Source of the DNA: a virus
DNA length: 41,388 nt
IMG/VR virus record: IMGVR_UViG_3300044982_000030
Coordinates: 1 to 41,388 of that record
Reading direction: 5' to 3' (one strand)
The translations under genes were made by a program, and so were the position numbers. Positions 7,295 to 15,382 of the stretch are shown piece by piece. The number at the start of each line of letters is the position of its first letter. Positions within the stretch are counted from its first letter, which is position 1. Below the pieces are notes generated by a model. It was not told the origin of the DNA. It saw nothing but the letters and a program-made list of their open reading frames with translations, and did not search any database.

Positions 7295-9838
7295 ATGCCG
7301 ATCGAGCAGAACGGCGCCATGCTTAACGCGGATGCCCTCGCGAGGGCTCTGCGTGCTGCCGGATCGACCGCCAAGGTGACGGTTGACGGCGCCATGGACA
7401 GCGCGGGTTCCGTCACGCGTGCCATCGTGGCTCTCGGCGGAAAGTTCGGCATCGAGCATCAGGGCGCCAACCTCAATTCGGACGCGGTGCAGAGAATTCT
7501 GTCGACTGGGTTCTCGACGCCGGCGGTGTTGCCTCCCGTTCCCAATGGCGGCATGATGTCGCTGACCGTCCTGAATACGACCCCCATCGACCCGCTCGTA
7601 GAGCAGACCAGCGGCAACACGGTCGGAACCAACGGCTCCGGCTGGGTCGCAATCGTCGTTCTTAAGGGGATCACGAGCCTCGTCGGAACCTGCGTTCCCA
7701 GCGCGCTGACGCTCTCCGTCACCGATCCTGGCTTCGACTCGAGCGGTAACGTCACGATCGTCTCGCGCACCATCGTCGGTGTGTCTCAGTTGCGCCGCCA
7801 GTACCCCAATGGGGCGTCGATGATGATTTCGACGGACGGCACGAATCTGACGCTCTACATCACCCTAAGCGACTGGATCTACACGCCCACGACCATTGTC
7901 TCGGCGACCATCGGCAGCACGTTCTACACCGGTGCTACGGCTGGCAACACCGGCGCGACCTACGCGAACCTGTCGCAGACCGCATACACCAAGCCGCTGT
8001 TCGGCTGGCTCAACCCTCAGAACGACACGGTGACGGCTGCCACGGCCGCCGCCTATCCGGTAGAGGGTGTCGCGATGCACCGCCATGCCCGCAACGGCCA
8101 GCAAGTCGCTTGCATCCAGTACAGCGTGACCGATGGCACGCTGACGACATCGCCCGCGCTCGTGGGTGCTCCGACGCTGTCGACTCGCCAGACGCAGGGC
8201 CAGGTCATCGAGACGTGGGCGGCCAGCCTCAACCTGTCCACGCTCGCGCAGTCGACCGCAGGCAACCTGTGCACGGCCAATGCCAAGGTCTACCCGTGGC
8301 TGGGTGATTCGACCGCCGTCATGGACTTGTCGGTCAGCGGCTATGCGTGGCCGACGTCGCTCCCGCTGACAAAGCTGAACCTGTTCAATGACCGCACCGG
8401 AGCCTACGGCGGCGGCTATGCCTACGTCCAGGCCGGCGCCGGCGGGACGCCACAGGTGAGCGCCACGCCCGCAACCGCGCGCGCCAATCCGTACGCGACG
8501 ATCGCACTGGCCTCGACGGCGCTGCGGGCCTGGAACAACACCAACCGCGCCCACAACGACCTCGGCGGCGGCACGATCCGCCTGATGGACAACGCCGGCG
8601 CGGCGCAGACGCACACCATCGCGGGTGCTCTGGTGAACGCGGGCGGCGCGACCTGGTGGGTCTGCGAGGCTGATCCGCTGAACACCGGTGTGGTCACGAT
8701 CAACTATTCCGGCACCGGCTCGCTCTCGAACATGAGCCGCTTCCGCAATCTGACGCTGGCCACCGGCGGCGGCAGCAGCTTCATGATCGTCGGCCAGGGC
8801 GTCGCACGCGAGATGACGTGCTGCGAGAACGTGACGTTCGACTCCACCGCGGCGGCGGGGAGTGCTGTCTCGCAACTGGCGATGAAGTACCTCTACAACG
8901 TCACGATCAAGGGCGGCCGGATATTGAACTTCGGCAACATCGCGCCGGCCACCGACAACATCCCGATCTGCCTGGGCATGGTGTCCACGACGGCCAACGA
9001 CAAGATGCAGTCGACGAGCGATCAGCCCAAGCTTTTCCTCGGCTGCAGCATGCCAGGCTTCGTCACGACCGGCGACAGCCACGCGACGGGCGACGGCGAC
9101 GACGGACGAATCCTCTACAACAACCGGTTCTACCGCGGCCTCGTGCTGCACACCACGGTTGCCACGCTGCCGTTTGGCTTCGCCAATGTGCAGAACCTCT
9201 ACGAGAACGACGGCCTGGACAGCGGCAACCAGTCCATGAACATGTTCGCGGACGGCGACTTGACGACCGTCACGAACTACATCGAGTTCCACAACACCGC
9301 GGTCGGCAATCGCTGCTCGCGCATGTACAACGACCAGCCGAACTCCCAGCTGTCGCCGTCTGGCGTGCTGAAGATGGGCGCGTCCCGATACAACATCTGG
9401 GACGACTACAACATCAAGGCCGACACCTACCAGGTCGCGAGCGGCGGGTCGCTCGGTGGACTGTCGTACACGTACAGCGTCGGCAACGAGGGCAACGTTT
9501 GCCTGTTCGGCGACGTGAGCCGGGCTGCAACGGTGGCGCCTCACAACGACAACAGCGCCGCGACGTTCCTGGGCAACGCGTGGTTGCCGTCGTCGGAATA
9601 CAACCTGTTCCGCACCGCGCTGGGCTTCACTCAGGCCCAGATCATGGCGATGTTCACGAACTACACGGTGGGACCGCAAGCCTCGCCGTTGATCGGCGGG
9701 ACGTACACGCTAGTTGCTGGAAATGCCAACCTCAAGGGCCGGGTCCCTGCAGGCAACGCGGTGCTTCTGAAGGACTTCGCGGGCAGTGCACGCAAGAACG
9801 ATGGCACGGGCGCGGCTGGCTGCTACGAATCGCCATGA
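7295..9838 (+). CDS. Large tailspike / receptor-binding protein, beta-helix type
   Basis: 847 residues. The start at ATG 7295 overlaps nothing and follows the upstream stop by one base. The N-terminal region (about 1-110) has a Leu/Ala-rich helix and probably attaches to the particle. The rest is Gly/Thr/Asn/Val-rich with short repeating beta strands, as in right-handed beta-helix spikes. A segment near 385-470 (LGGGTIRLMDNAG and following) begins a pectin-lyase-like helix. The enzymatic activity, if any, cannot be read from sequence. Its stop overlaps the start of the metallopeptidase gene (ATGA), so the two are probably co-translated. Confidence 0.8.
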   Translation: MPIEQNGAMLNADALARALRAAGSTAKVTVDGAMDSAGSVTRAIVALGGKFGIEHQGANLNSDAVQRILSTGFSTPAVLPPVPNGGMMSLTVLNTTPIDPLVEQTSGNTVGTNGSGWVAIVVLKGITSLVGTCVPSALTLSVTDPGFDSSGNVTIVSRTIVGVSQLRRQYPNGASMMISTDGTNLTLYITLSDWIYTPTTIVSATIGSTFYTGATAGNTGATYANLSQTAYTKPLFGWLNPQNDTVTAATAAAYPVEGVAMHRHARNGQQVACIQYSVTDGTLTTSPALVGAPTLSTRQTQGQVIETWAASLNLSTLAQSTAGNLCTANAKVYPWLGDSTAVMDLSVSGYAWPTSLPLTKLNLFNDRTGAYGGGYAYVQAGAGGTPQVSATPATARANPYATIALASTALRAWNNTNRAHNDLGGGTIRLMDNAGAAQTHTIAGALVNAGGATWWVCEADPLNTGVVTINYSGTGSLSNMSRFRNLTLATGGGSSFMIVGQGVAREMTCCENVTFDSTAAAGSAVSQLAMKYLYNVTIKGGRILNFGNIAPATDNIPICLGMVSTTANDKMQSTSDQPKLFLGCSMPGFVTTGDSHATGDGDDGRILYNNRFYRGLVLHTTVATLPFGFANVQNLYENDGLDSGNQSMNMFADGDLTTVTNYIEFHNTAVGNRCSRMYNDQPNSQLSPSGVLKMGASRYNIWDDYNIKADTYQVASGGSLGGLSYTYSVGNEGNVCLFGDVSRAATVAPHNDNSAATFLGNAWLPSSEYNLFRTALGFTQAQIMAMFTNYTVGPQASPLIGGTYTLVAGNANLKGRVPAGNAVLLKDFAGSARKNDGTGAAGCYESP

Positions 9839-10209
9839 TTCTCCAAACCAACCTCCCTACCTTCGGCGCGAGCGTCGGCCCCTTCGTCGTCCTGGGCCGC
9901 TATGCGACTCTGCTGGAGGGTTTCGAGCGCGATGCCATCATCGCCCACGAGCAAGGACACATCCATGGCCGCCACGCGCTCAAGAGGTTGGGAAGGCTGG
10001 TGTCGATGCGATGGTCTGACCTGATGGACGTCTGTCGGCAGCAAGAGTTGGAGGCAGACGCGCATGCAGTTAGCCAGGGTCACGCACTGGGCCTGATCTC
10101 GTTCCTTGGCAAGGTCAGACCTCCCCACAAAAGTGCACTTCACCCCACTCCCGGCGAGCGGATCGAACACATCATGAGGCTTCTGGCCCAGGAGATTCAC
10201 CATGGATAG
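9835..10209 (+). CDS. Minimal M48-like zinc metallopeptidase
   Basis: 124 residues. It has HExxH zinc-binding sequence HEQGH at residues 38-42, and a downstream ELEADAHA at about 71-78 that matches the M48 third-ligand motif (Glu followed by Ala-Asp). Known M48 enzymes such as HtpX and Ste24 are membrane proteins of 280 residues or more. This one has no membrane segment and is only the catalytic core. The ATG overlaps the tailspike stop (ATGA), and its own stop overlaps the next start. It may process tail or fibre proteins or attack a host target. Activity is inferred from motifs only. Confidence 0.75.
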   Translation: MILQTNLPTFGASVGPFVVLGRYATLLEGFERDAIIAHEQGHIHGRHALKRLGRLVSMRWSDLMDVCRQQELEADAHAVSQGHALGLISFLGKVRPPHKSALHPTPGERIEHIMRLLAQEIHHG

Positions 10210-10534
10210 TTGCGCTGCTTTCAGGCCCAAGGGGGCTACAACTGTCATCGCGGCGGCGGCCACTGCCCCTCCACCGATTCAGATCGGCGGCCCGGTCTCT
10301 GGCGATGTCGCGATCATGGTGTACAACTCGGGCGCAGTCGTCGCGTTCCTGGCATATGGCCCAAACGCTGCTACTGCCACAGCAAACGCCGTCGCCCCGA
10401 TCGCTGGCACGCCGTCCAACACCATCCCAATCCCGCCTGGCACTCAGACGTTCACGCTCACGGGGAACCTCTGGTACACCGCCGTCGCGGCGAGTGCAAC
10501 CACGCTGTACGTGACACCCGGCGAGGGCATCTGA
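10202..10534 (+). CDS. Small beta-rich virion protein, 110 aa
   Basis: ATG 10202 with CCAGGAG upstream, overlapping the preceding stop. The product is Ala/Thr/Val-rich with alternating hydrophobic residues, typical of a small beta sandwich. A conserved-looking core lies at about residues 32-100, including a Pro-Pro-Gly-Thr turn before a FTLTGNLWYTAV strand. Small proteins of this kind near capsid genes are often decoration or head-fibre proteins. That is inference, as no signature residue is known. Confidence 0.7.
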   Translation: MDSCAAFRPKGATTVIAAAATAPPPIQIGGPVSGDVAIMVYNSGAVVAFLAYGPNAATATANAVAPIAGTPSNTIPIPPGTQTFTLTGNLWYTAVAASATTLYVTPGEGI

Positions 10535-10536
10535 GC

Positions 10537-10566
10537 TTGACTCAACCGTTACATCTCGCATATAAC
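10537..10566 (+). promoter_or_regulatory. Sigma70-type promoter before capsid genes
   Basis: TTGACT (10537-10542), 18-bp spacer, TATAAC (10561-10566). Predicted transcription would start near 10573, about 14 bases upstream of ATG 10587, giving a short leader with a GGAG ribosome site. The gap between 10534 and 10587 is one of the few intergenic spaces in the late block. No TGTTA operator motif overlaps it, so control is probably separate from that of the early promoters. Confidence 0.5.
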
Positions 10567-10586
10567 CCCTCAACCGGAGAAACCCC

Positions 10587-11117
10587 ATGCACATTGCCGC
10601 CGCCCTGGCGCTAGTCATCGCCGCAGCCGCCCTCGATTTTTTGGGCAAACTGCTCTTTCCCCGGATCATCGTGGCGCAACCGCGCGGGATGACACCCGAC
10701 AAGTCCTCGATGTGGGGACTCAACGCATTGCTGGCCAACATCAACCAGTACGCCCTCATGCCTCAGCCGGCGATTGCCACGTCCGGCACCGCTGTGGCGC
10801 TGTCGGGGAGTCAGTTCACGGCTGGCGTCGTCTTGCTGACGGCCGGCGCATCCGGAGCGTTCACGATCAACTTGGCTAGCACGGCCGCCATCATCGCAGC
10901 CCTTGGCCCGACCATCCCGATGGATGGAACGTACGGCGAGCCCATCTTCGTTCAGAACAACGGCATCGGCCAGACGGGCACCATCACCGCGGGCGATGCG
11001 GGCACGACGCTCAGTGGAACGATGACCATCGCGAGCAATACCACGCGCGTCTTCCTGCTCACCGTCCTGAGCCCCACGACCATCAGCCTCACCAACGTCG
11101 GGTCTCTGACCCTCTGA
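10587..11117 (+). CDS. Virion-associated beta-sandwich protein, 176 aa
   Basis: ATG 10587 after CCGGAG. Residues 1-22 are strongly hydrophobic (MHIAAALALVIAAAALDFLG) and could be a membrane or capsid anchor. From about residue 65 the sequence is Ala/Gly/Thr/Val-rich with a repeating strand pattern (TAGVVLLTAGASGAFTINL, then a TTLSGTMTIA hairpin and a final TNVGSLTL). This matches a domain seen on many phage structural proteins and related in layout to the next gene product. Likely a capsid decoration or fibre domain, by inference. Confidence 0.7.
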   Translation: MHIAAALALVIAAAALDFLGKLLFPRIIVAQPRGMTPDKSSMWGLNALLANINQYALMPQPAIATSGTAVALSGSQFTAGVVLLTAGASGAFTINLASTAAIIAALGPTIPMDGTYGEPIFVQNNGIGQTGTITAGDAGTTLSGTMTIASNTTRVFLLTVLSPTTISLTNVGSLTL

Positions 11118-11130
11118 TCCGGAGACCTCA

Positions 11131-11946
11131 ATGAATCGCATCACTCGCCTCGCGCGCGCCATCAAGTCGCTGTTCCCGTCCCTCGTCGGGTACCCGAACA
11201 ATGCGCCCAATCTGCTCGCCTCGTTCGACGTCAACGGCGGTATCCCCAACATCAGCGCGTGGGGCGTCTTGCAGCAACTTTTCCAGTCGCTGTCTCCACT
11301 CGGCGGCGCCGTCAACTCGATCAACTCAGCGGCTGCCACGCTGACCCTGACGGCCATCGCGGGCGCTGTCGTCATGCTGACCAACGGCGGCGCCGTGACG
11401 GTCACGCTGGACAATGCCTACAACATCGTCAACACGATCCCGCTGCCGGCCGTCGGGCAGAAGTTCCCGCTGACCATTGCTGGCACCGCCGGCACCACTG
11501 TCGCCGCCCCGACCATCACGAACACCGGTGTCACCCTCTCGGGCACGACGACGGTCACGACTGGCGGCCAGCGCTTCTACAGCGCCCTCATCACGCAGCT
11601 GTACACCAACGTCGCCAACCCTCTGACGGCGGGTACGACCTTCACCTCGCTGACCCAGATCGGCACGAGCAACCTGTACACGCTGGCGCTCGGCACCAAC
11701 GCCATCACCACCGTCGTCGGCAACCTGATCTACGTCGGCGTCACGGCGGGCACGCTGCCGGCTGGCTGGTACCCGGTCTACAGCGCAGGCACGACCTCGG
11801 TCGTCATCGCCACGCCGCCCAACTCGACTGCCTGGACGGCCACTGCGGCCACCATGGTGGCGCCCACGACCGTCCCGTCGACCTACGCGCCGCTCATCAC
11901 GCTGACCGGCCTGTACGGCATGGCCGCGGGCGTCATCGTCGTCTAA
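11131..11946 (+). CDS. Virion protein with repeated beta-sandwich domain, 271 aa
   Basis: Starts at ATG 11131 with GGAG upstream. A basic N-terminal stretch (residues 1-20) precedes a Thr/Gly/Ala-rich beta domain. Residues about 70-160 align in layout with the domain of the preceding protein: a TAIAGAVVMLTNGG strand, a Pro-containing loop, then a TLSGTTTVTTGG hairpin. A second beta-rich region follows to the end. Likely a decoration or head-fibre protein that arose by duplication of the neighbour domain. No enzymatic motif is visible. Confidence 0.7.
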   Translation: MNRITRLARAIKSLFPSLVGYPNNAPNLLASFDVNGGIPNISAWGVLQQLFQSLSPLGGAVNSINSAAATLTLTAIAGAVVMLTNGGAVTVTLDNAYNIVNTIPLPAVGQKFPLTIAGTAGTTVAAPTITNTGVTLSGTTTVTTGGQRFYSALITQLYTNVANPLTAGTTFTSLTQIGTSNLYTLALGTNAITTVVGNLIYVGVTAGTLPAGWYPVYSAGTTSVVIATPPNSTAWTATAATMVAPTTVPSTYAPLITLTGLYGMAAGVIVV

Positions 11947-11955
11947 GTTTCGCCC

Positions 11956-11996
11956 GCCGGGCGTAACCCGGCACCCGCATTGCGGACGTAATCCGC
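11956..11996 (+). promoter_or_regulatory. Twin stem-loops with identical CGTAA loops in scaffold/capsid leader
   Basis: Two perfect hairpins, GCCGGG-CGTAA-CCCGGC (11956-11972) and GCGGA-CGTAA-TCCGC (11982-11996), sit between the stop of the beta-rich protein (11946) and the scaffold start (12009). The AGAGAG ribosome site follows at once. Identical five-base loops on different stems suggest an RNA-recognition element or a processing or translation control site. No U-tract follows, so a terminator is unlikely. Confidence 0.5.
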
Positions 11997-12008
11997 TGGA
12001 GAGAGAAG

Positions 12009-12797
12009 ATGTCATTGCTTTTGAGATTGCTTGCACGCATCGGACTGGCGAGCGCCTTCCTGTTCCCGAAAGCTGGAACGGATGACGACCCTGCGCCGGA
12101 CGATGAACCCGCTGATGAGCCTGCGGACGAACCTACCGACGATGACCCTGCCGAAGACCTCGGCGAGGATGACCCCGAGCCGGCAGCCACCGGAACGGGC
12201 AATCAGGATGCCCCGCCGCGCAGGGCCGCATCCCACGTCGCCGAACTCCGCAAGCGCACCCAGGAAGCCGAGCGCAAGGCCGACGAGGCCGCTCAGCGCG
12301 CGCGCGACCTGGAAGACCGCTTCAACCGCCAGGCCGCCGGCCCGACAGCTGCGGAACGCCAGATCGCTGAGGAAGAAGCCCGGCTCCGTGATCCGAACAC
12401 GACGGACATGGAGAAGTGGCAGATCCAGTCCAACCGGACCATCCGGGAGACCCAGGCGCAAGCCCAGGGCTTCCTGATGCAAGGTCGGGATGATCGCGAC
12501 GCGGCGGCCTACGAGCGCAAGGCGGCGACCAACCCCACGTACGACAAGTACCGGGACAAGGTCGAGGCCCAGGTCGCCAAGGAGCGGGCAGCGGGTCGTC
12601 TGGTTCAGCGGGAGATGGTCCTGGCCTACCTCGTGGGTCAGGACATCATCAGCGGCAACCTCAAGAGCAACAAGGCATCGACCAGCAAACCCATTCCGCG
12701 CGGCAAGACGACCGGCGCTCGCTCCGACACCCCGCGAACGGGTCGGATGACGGACGCCCAGAAGCGAGCAGCGCGGCTCCAAGATCAGATCATCTGA
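12009..12797 (+). CDS. Capsid scaffolding protein
   Basis: 262 residues, strongly charged, encoded directly before the major capsid gene. Residues 22-60 are an Asp/Pro/Glu-rich acidic stretch. Residues about 75-200 are a long Ala/Glu/Arg/Lys/Gln-rich helix predicted to form a coiled coil. The C-terminus is basic (about 215-262), as expected for a segment that binds the capsid shell. Composition and position are typical of phage scaffolds, though sequence identity is not required for the fold. ATG 12009 follows an AGAGAG ribosome site and two hairpins (11956-11996). Confidence 0.85.
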   Translation: MSLLLRLLARIGLASAFLFPKAGTDDDPAPDDEPADEPADEPTDDDPAEDLGEDDPEPAATGTGNQDAPPRRAASHVAELRKRTQEAERKADEAAQRARDLEDRFNRQAAGPTAAERQIAEEEARLRDPNTTDMEKWQIQSNRTIRETQAQAQGFLMQGRDDRDAAAYERKAATNPTYDKYRDKVEAQVAKERAAGRLVQREMVLAYLVGQDIISGNLKSNKASTSKPIPRGKTTGARSDTPRTGRMTDAQKRAARLQDQII

Positions 12798-12805
12798 AGG
12801 CCATC

Positions 12806-14206
12806 ATGCTCAAGTCGCTGTACACCCTGCTCGGACTCCTGTTCCCGGCTGTCACCAACTCCGCGTCGGGCTTATCGTCCGACGTCGAGAACTACATCCA
12901 AGACGAGGTCGAGCCGCTGGCACGCCGTCAACTGGTGGCCTACCAGTTCGGTAAGCCCCTCAAGCTCGACACCAATCGCGGCACCACGTACACCGCCAGC
13001 CGCTACCAGCGCCTGCCGCTGCCGTTCGCGCCGCTGCAAGAAGGCGTCGCGCCGGCCGGTGAAGCCATGACCCTGCAGCAGGTCACGGCGACCGCGCAGC
13101 AGTGGGGCGACCGCGTCATCATCACCGATGTCGCCAACCTGACCATCAAGCATCCTCTGTTCCAGCAGGCTATCCGCCTGGTCGCGCTGCAGATGCCCGA
13201 GACGCTCGAGCGCAACACGCTCAACACGCTGCTGGCCGGCACGCAGGTCAACTACGCCAACGGCCGCGCCTCCCGCGCCGCGCTGATCGCCACCGACGTG
13301 ATGAGCCCGCACGAGTCCAACCGCGCGGTCGGCTCGATGCTGACCTACGGCGTCCCCCGCTTCATGGGCGACGAGCGCGAGGACATGATGATCGAGGCCG
13401 GCGACAACCGCCCCTCGCGCGCCCCTGCCGTCATCCAGCACTACGTGGCCCTGATGCACCCGCTGGTGGCTCAGGACATGCGCGAGAACTCGGTCGTGGT
13501 CACGGCCTGGTCGCAGAACGACATCAACCGGCTGTACAACAACGAGTTGGGCCCGTGGGGTGGTGCTCGGTTCGTTGAGACGAATATGATGCCGTACTTC
13601 ACCGGCAACGCGGCCATCACCGGCACGCCGTCTGCGGCTGGTGGCTCGCTGGCATCCGGCACGTACTACATCCAGGTCACCGCGGCGCCGGCCCAGACCA
13701 GCGTCGAGCAGCAGATCTACCAGCTGAGCGGCGCCCTGACCGTCACGGGCCCCACCGGCTCCATCTCGGTCACGTTGCCCACGCTGCCCAACTACATCTT
13801 CAACGTGTATGTGGGCACCTCGGCGTCGGGCCCGGTCAACCTGGGCCTGTCGATCGCCGGCCCGGCCACCGGCCCGCTCGCTGGTCAGGCCACGCAGCTC
13901 ACCGGCGCCCAGACCGTGGTCATCACGGGCATCGGCACCTCGCAGACGCCTCCCGCGGCACCGGCAACCGGTGTGACGGTGTTCCCGACGATCTTCATCG
14001 GCGACCAGTCCTACGGCCAGGTGCTGCTGGAGAACCCCGAGTACCACTACCTGACCGGCGCGGACAAGTCCGACCCTCTGAACCAGACGCGCGTGGTCTC
14101 GTGGAAGATCTTCTACGGCTCGATCATCCTGAACCAGGCGTTCTTTATGCGCGTGGAGACGTCGTCGGCCTTCACGCCGGGCTACTCGGCGGGCACGCAG
14201 GCGTAA
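12806..14206 (+). CDS. Major capsid protein, N4-gp56-like, with inserted Ig/Fn3-like domain
   Basis: 466 residues forming the HK97-fold shell. The N-terminal half shows the N4-gp56 family pattern, including QQWGDRVIITDVANLTIKHP (about residues 98-117) and the following LQMPETLERNTLNTLLAG. After RFVETNMMPYF (about 255-265) comes a segment (about 275-388) that is Gly/Thr/Val-rich with alternating strands (SGTYYIQVTAAPAQTS, then SISVTLPTLPNYIFNVYVGT) and looks like an immunoglobulin or fibronectin-type domain. The capsid sequence then resumes with IFIGDQSYGQVLLENPEY and the C-terminal strand. Family members are usually about 350-400 residues, so the insertion accounts for the extra length. Confidence 0.9.
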   Translation: MLKSLYTLLGLLFPAVTNSASGLSSDVENYIQDEVEPLARRQLVAYQFGKPLKLDTNRGTTYTASRYQRLPLPFAPLQEGVAPAGEAMTLQQVTATAQQWGDRVIITDVANLTIKHPLFQQAIRLVALQMPETLERNTLNTLLAGTQVNYANGRASRAALIATDVMSPHESNRAVGSMLTYGVPRFMGDEREDMMIEAGDNRPSRAPAVIQHYVALMHPLVAQDMRENSVVVTAWSQNDINRLYNNELGPWGGARFVETNMMPYFTGNAAITGTPSAAGGSLASGTYYIQVTAAPAQTSVEQQIYQLSGALTVTGPTGSISVTLPTLPNYIFNVYVGTSASGPVNLGLSIAGPATGPLAGQATQLTGAQTVVITGIGTSQTPPAAPATGVTVFPTIFIGDQSYGQVLLENPEYHYLTGADKSDPLNQTRVVSWKIFYGSIILNQAFFMRVETSSAFTPGYSAGTQA

Positions 14207-14213
14207 TCAACCA

Positions 14214-14235
14214 GGGCCGGCCTTAGCGCCGGCCC
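14214..14235 (+). terminator. Strong GC hairpin after the major capsid gene
   Basis: Perfect 8-bp stem GGGCCGGC (14214-14221) and GCCGGCCC (14228-14235) with loop CTTAGC. It lies 8 bases after the capsid stop and just before the ribosome site of the 64-residue protein. No U-tract follows, so it may be a partial (read-through) terminator or mRNA-stabilising element that sets high capsid expression relative to downstream genes. Position is seen directly. Function is inference. Confidence 0.5.
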
Positions 14236-14251
14236 GCTTCAGGAGATCAGC

Positions 14252-14446
14252 ATGAACATCACCCAGATCAAGAACTTCGTGGCCACCGAGTACACCGCCG
14301 CCACCGCGGAGGTGCACAACTTCGTGGCATGGCTCGAGGGCAAGAACAACGAGCTCAACAGCGCCGTCGCGGCCATGAACTCGGCGCTTCCGGTGCTGCA
14401 GAAGGCCGGCTACGTCATCACCATCACGCCGCCGCCCGCGGCCTAA
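14252..14446 (+). CDS. Small hypothetical protein, 64 aa
   Basis: ATG 14252 with CAGGAG upstream, after the capsid-gene hairpin. The product is predominantly helical (for example residues 3-45, rich in Ala, Asn and Glu) with a hydrophobic beta-like tail ending in a Pro-rich stretch. It follows the capsid gene and overlaps nothing. Likely a small head-completion or minor virion protein. I recognise no family. Confidence 0.6.
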   Translation: MNITQIKNFVATEYTAATAEVHNFVAWLEGKNNELNSAVAAMNSALPVLQKAGYVITITPPPAA

Positions 14447-14455
14447 GGAGAACCC

Positions 14456-14893
14456 ATGTCCAAGACCGACAAGCCCGCGGACGACTTCGGGGCGCCGTCG
14501 CCCGCGCCCGACAACTCGGCCAAGACGATCGCCGAGCAGGCACTCGAGTTGGAGGCGCTGCGTGCCCAGGTCGCTCGGCTGTCGGCCAAGCCTGCCGAGG
14601 GCTTCGTGCAGCCCGGCGACCCCAACGAGACGTACGCGGGCGAGGACGACGAGGGAACGCCCCTCTACTTCTACCGCATCGACCTCGCGCCGTGCGGCGG
14701 GACAGACATCCGCCTGTCTGGCGAGACGTTCTTCCACGGCGAGGTCTACAAGGTGACGGTGCACCAGCTGCGCACCCTGCGTGAGATCGTCAACCGCACG
14801 TGGGGACACGAGCAGCAGATCGCGGGTTCCAACGAGAACTTCTACCGCAAGGAAACCGCGCGCACCCTCAGTGGCGGCATGCGTCGTCGCTGA
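14456..14893 (+). CDS. Conserved phage protein downstream of capsid, 145 aa
   Basis: ATG 14456 after AAGGAG. The N-terminus (about 1-55) is Ala/Asp-rich with a short coiled coil (EQALELEALRAQVARLSA). The central domain (about 65-120) has a pattern I recall from podovirus proteins encoded after the capsid gene: YFYRIDLAPCGGTDIRL followed by VYKVTVHQLRTLREIVNRTW. It is probably a head-associated or neck protein. The exact role is unknown. Confidence 0.65.
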   Translation: MSKTDKPADDFGAPSPAPDNSAKTIAEQALELEALRAQVARLSAKPAEGFVQPGDPNETYAGEDDEGTPLYFYRIDLAPCGGTDIRLSGETFFHGEVYKVTVHQLRTLREIVNRTWGHEQQIAGSNENFYRKETARTLSGGMRRR

Positions 14894-14917
14894 TCTTCAA
14901 CCCCGTCAAGGAAACCC

Positions 14918-15382
14918 ATGAACCAAGGCGACAACAACGGAGGGGCCGTCGCCGGCTCCTTCAACTTCGCGGCCCAGCTGCCCAACGGCAAGAGCCTGAC
15001 CTTCTCCGGCTACGTGCTGGCCGGAGAGTCCATGGACGGGATCGACCGCAAGCTCGACATCGCGGCCAAGGCCGTCGACCGCCAGCGCATGATCGCGGAG
15101 ATCCCCGAGCTCGAGATGAAGCTCACGCAGCTGCAGGAGGCTCGCCAGCAGTCGATGGACATCATCGCGGCGACGTCGCAGCAGATGGCCACCATCGACC
15201 CCAAGAAGCCGGGCAGCAAGCAGCAGATGTCCCAGCACGAGCTGCAGCTGAACAACCACCGCGTGACCATCCAGAAGTACGACCGCGACATCGCGCGCGG
15301 CTCCGAGGTGCTGGCCAACGCGCGCGCCATGGCTCAGGCGGCGCTGAACGCGGTGGCCGAGAACGATCGCGTGGAAGCCTGA
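14918..15382 (+). CDS. Hypothetical virion-associated coiled-coil protein, 154 aa
   Basis: ATG 14918 after CAAGGAAACCC (AAGGA ribosome site). Residues 1-30 are Gly/Asn-rich. Residues about 35-140 are long amphipathic helices rich in Gln, Ala, Met and Lys, probably a coiled coil. The stop overlaps the next start (TGATG). Its position between a capsid-associated protein and the head-tail adaptor suggests a minor head or tail protein, but no motif identifies it. Confidence 0.65.
   Translation: MNQGDNNGGAVAGSFNFAAQLPNGKSLTFSGYVLAGESMDGIDRKLDIAAKAVDRQRMIAEIPELEMKLTQLQEARQQSMDIIAATSQQMATIDPKKPGSKQQMSQHELQLNNHRVTIQKYDRDIARGSEVLANARAMAQAALNAVAENDRVEA

Noticed and set aside
7865-9679. 604-codon antisense frame opposite the tailspike
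   Set aside because: Arg/Val/Gly-rich shadow typical of GC-rich DNA. No motif or ribosome site.
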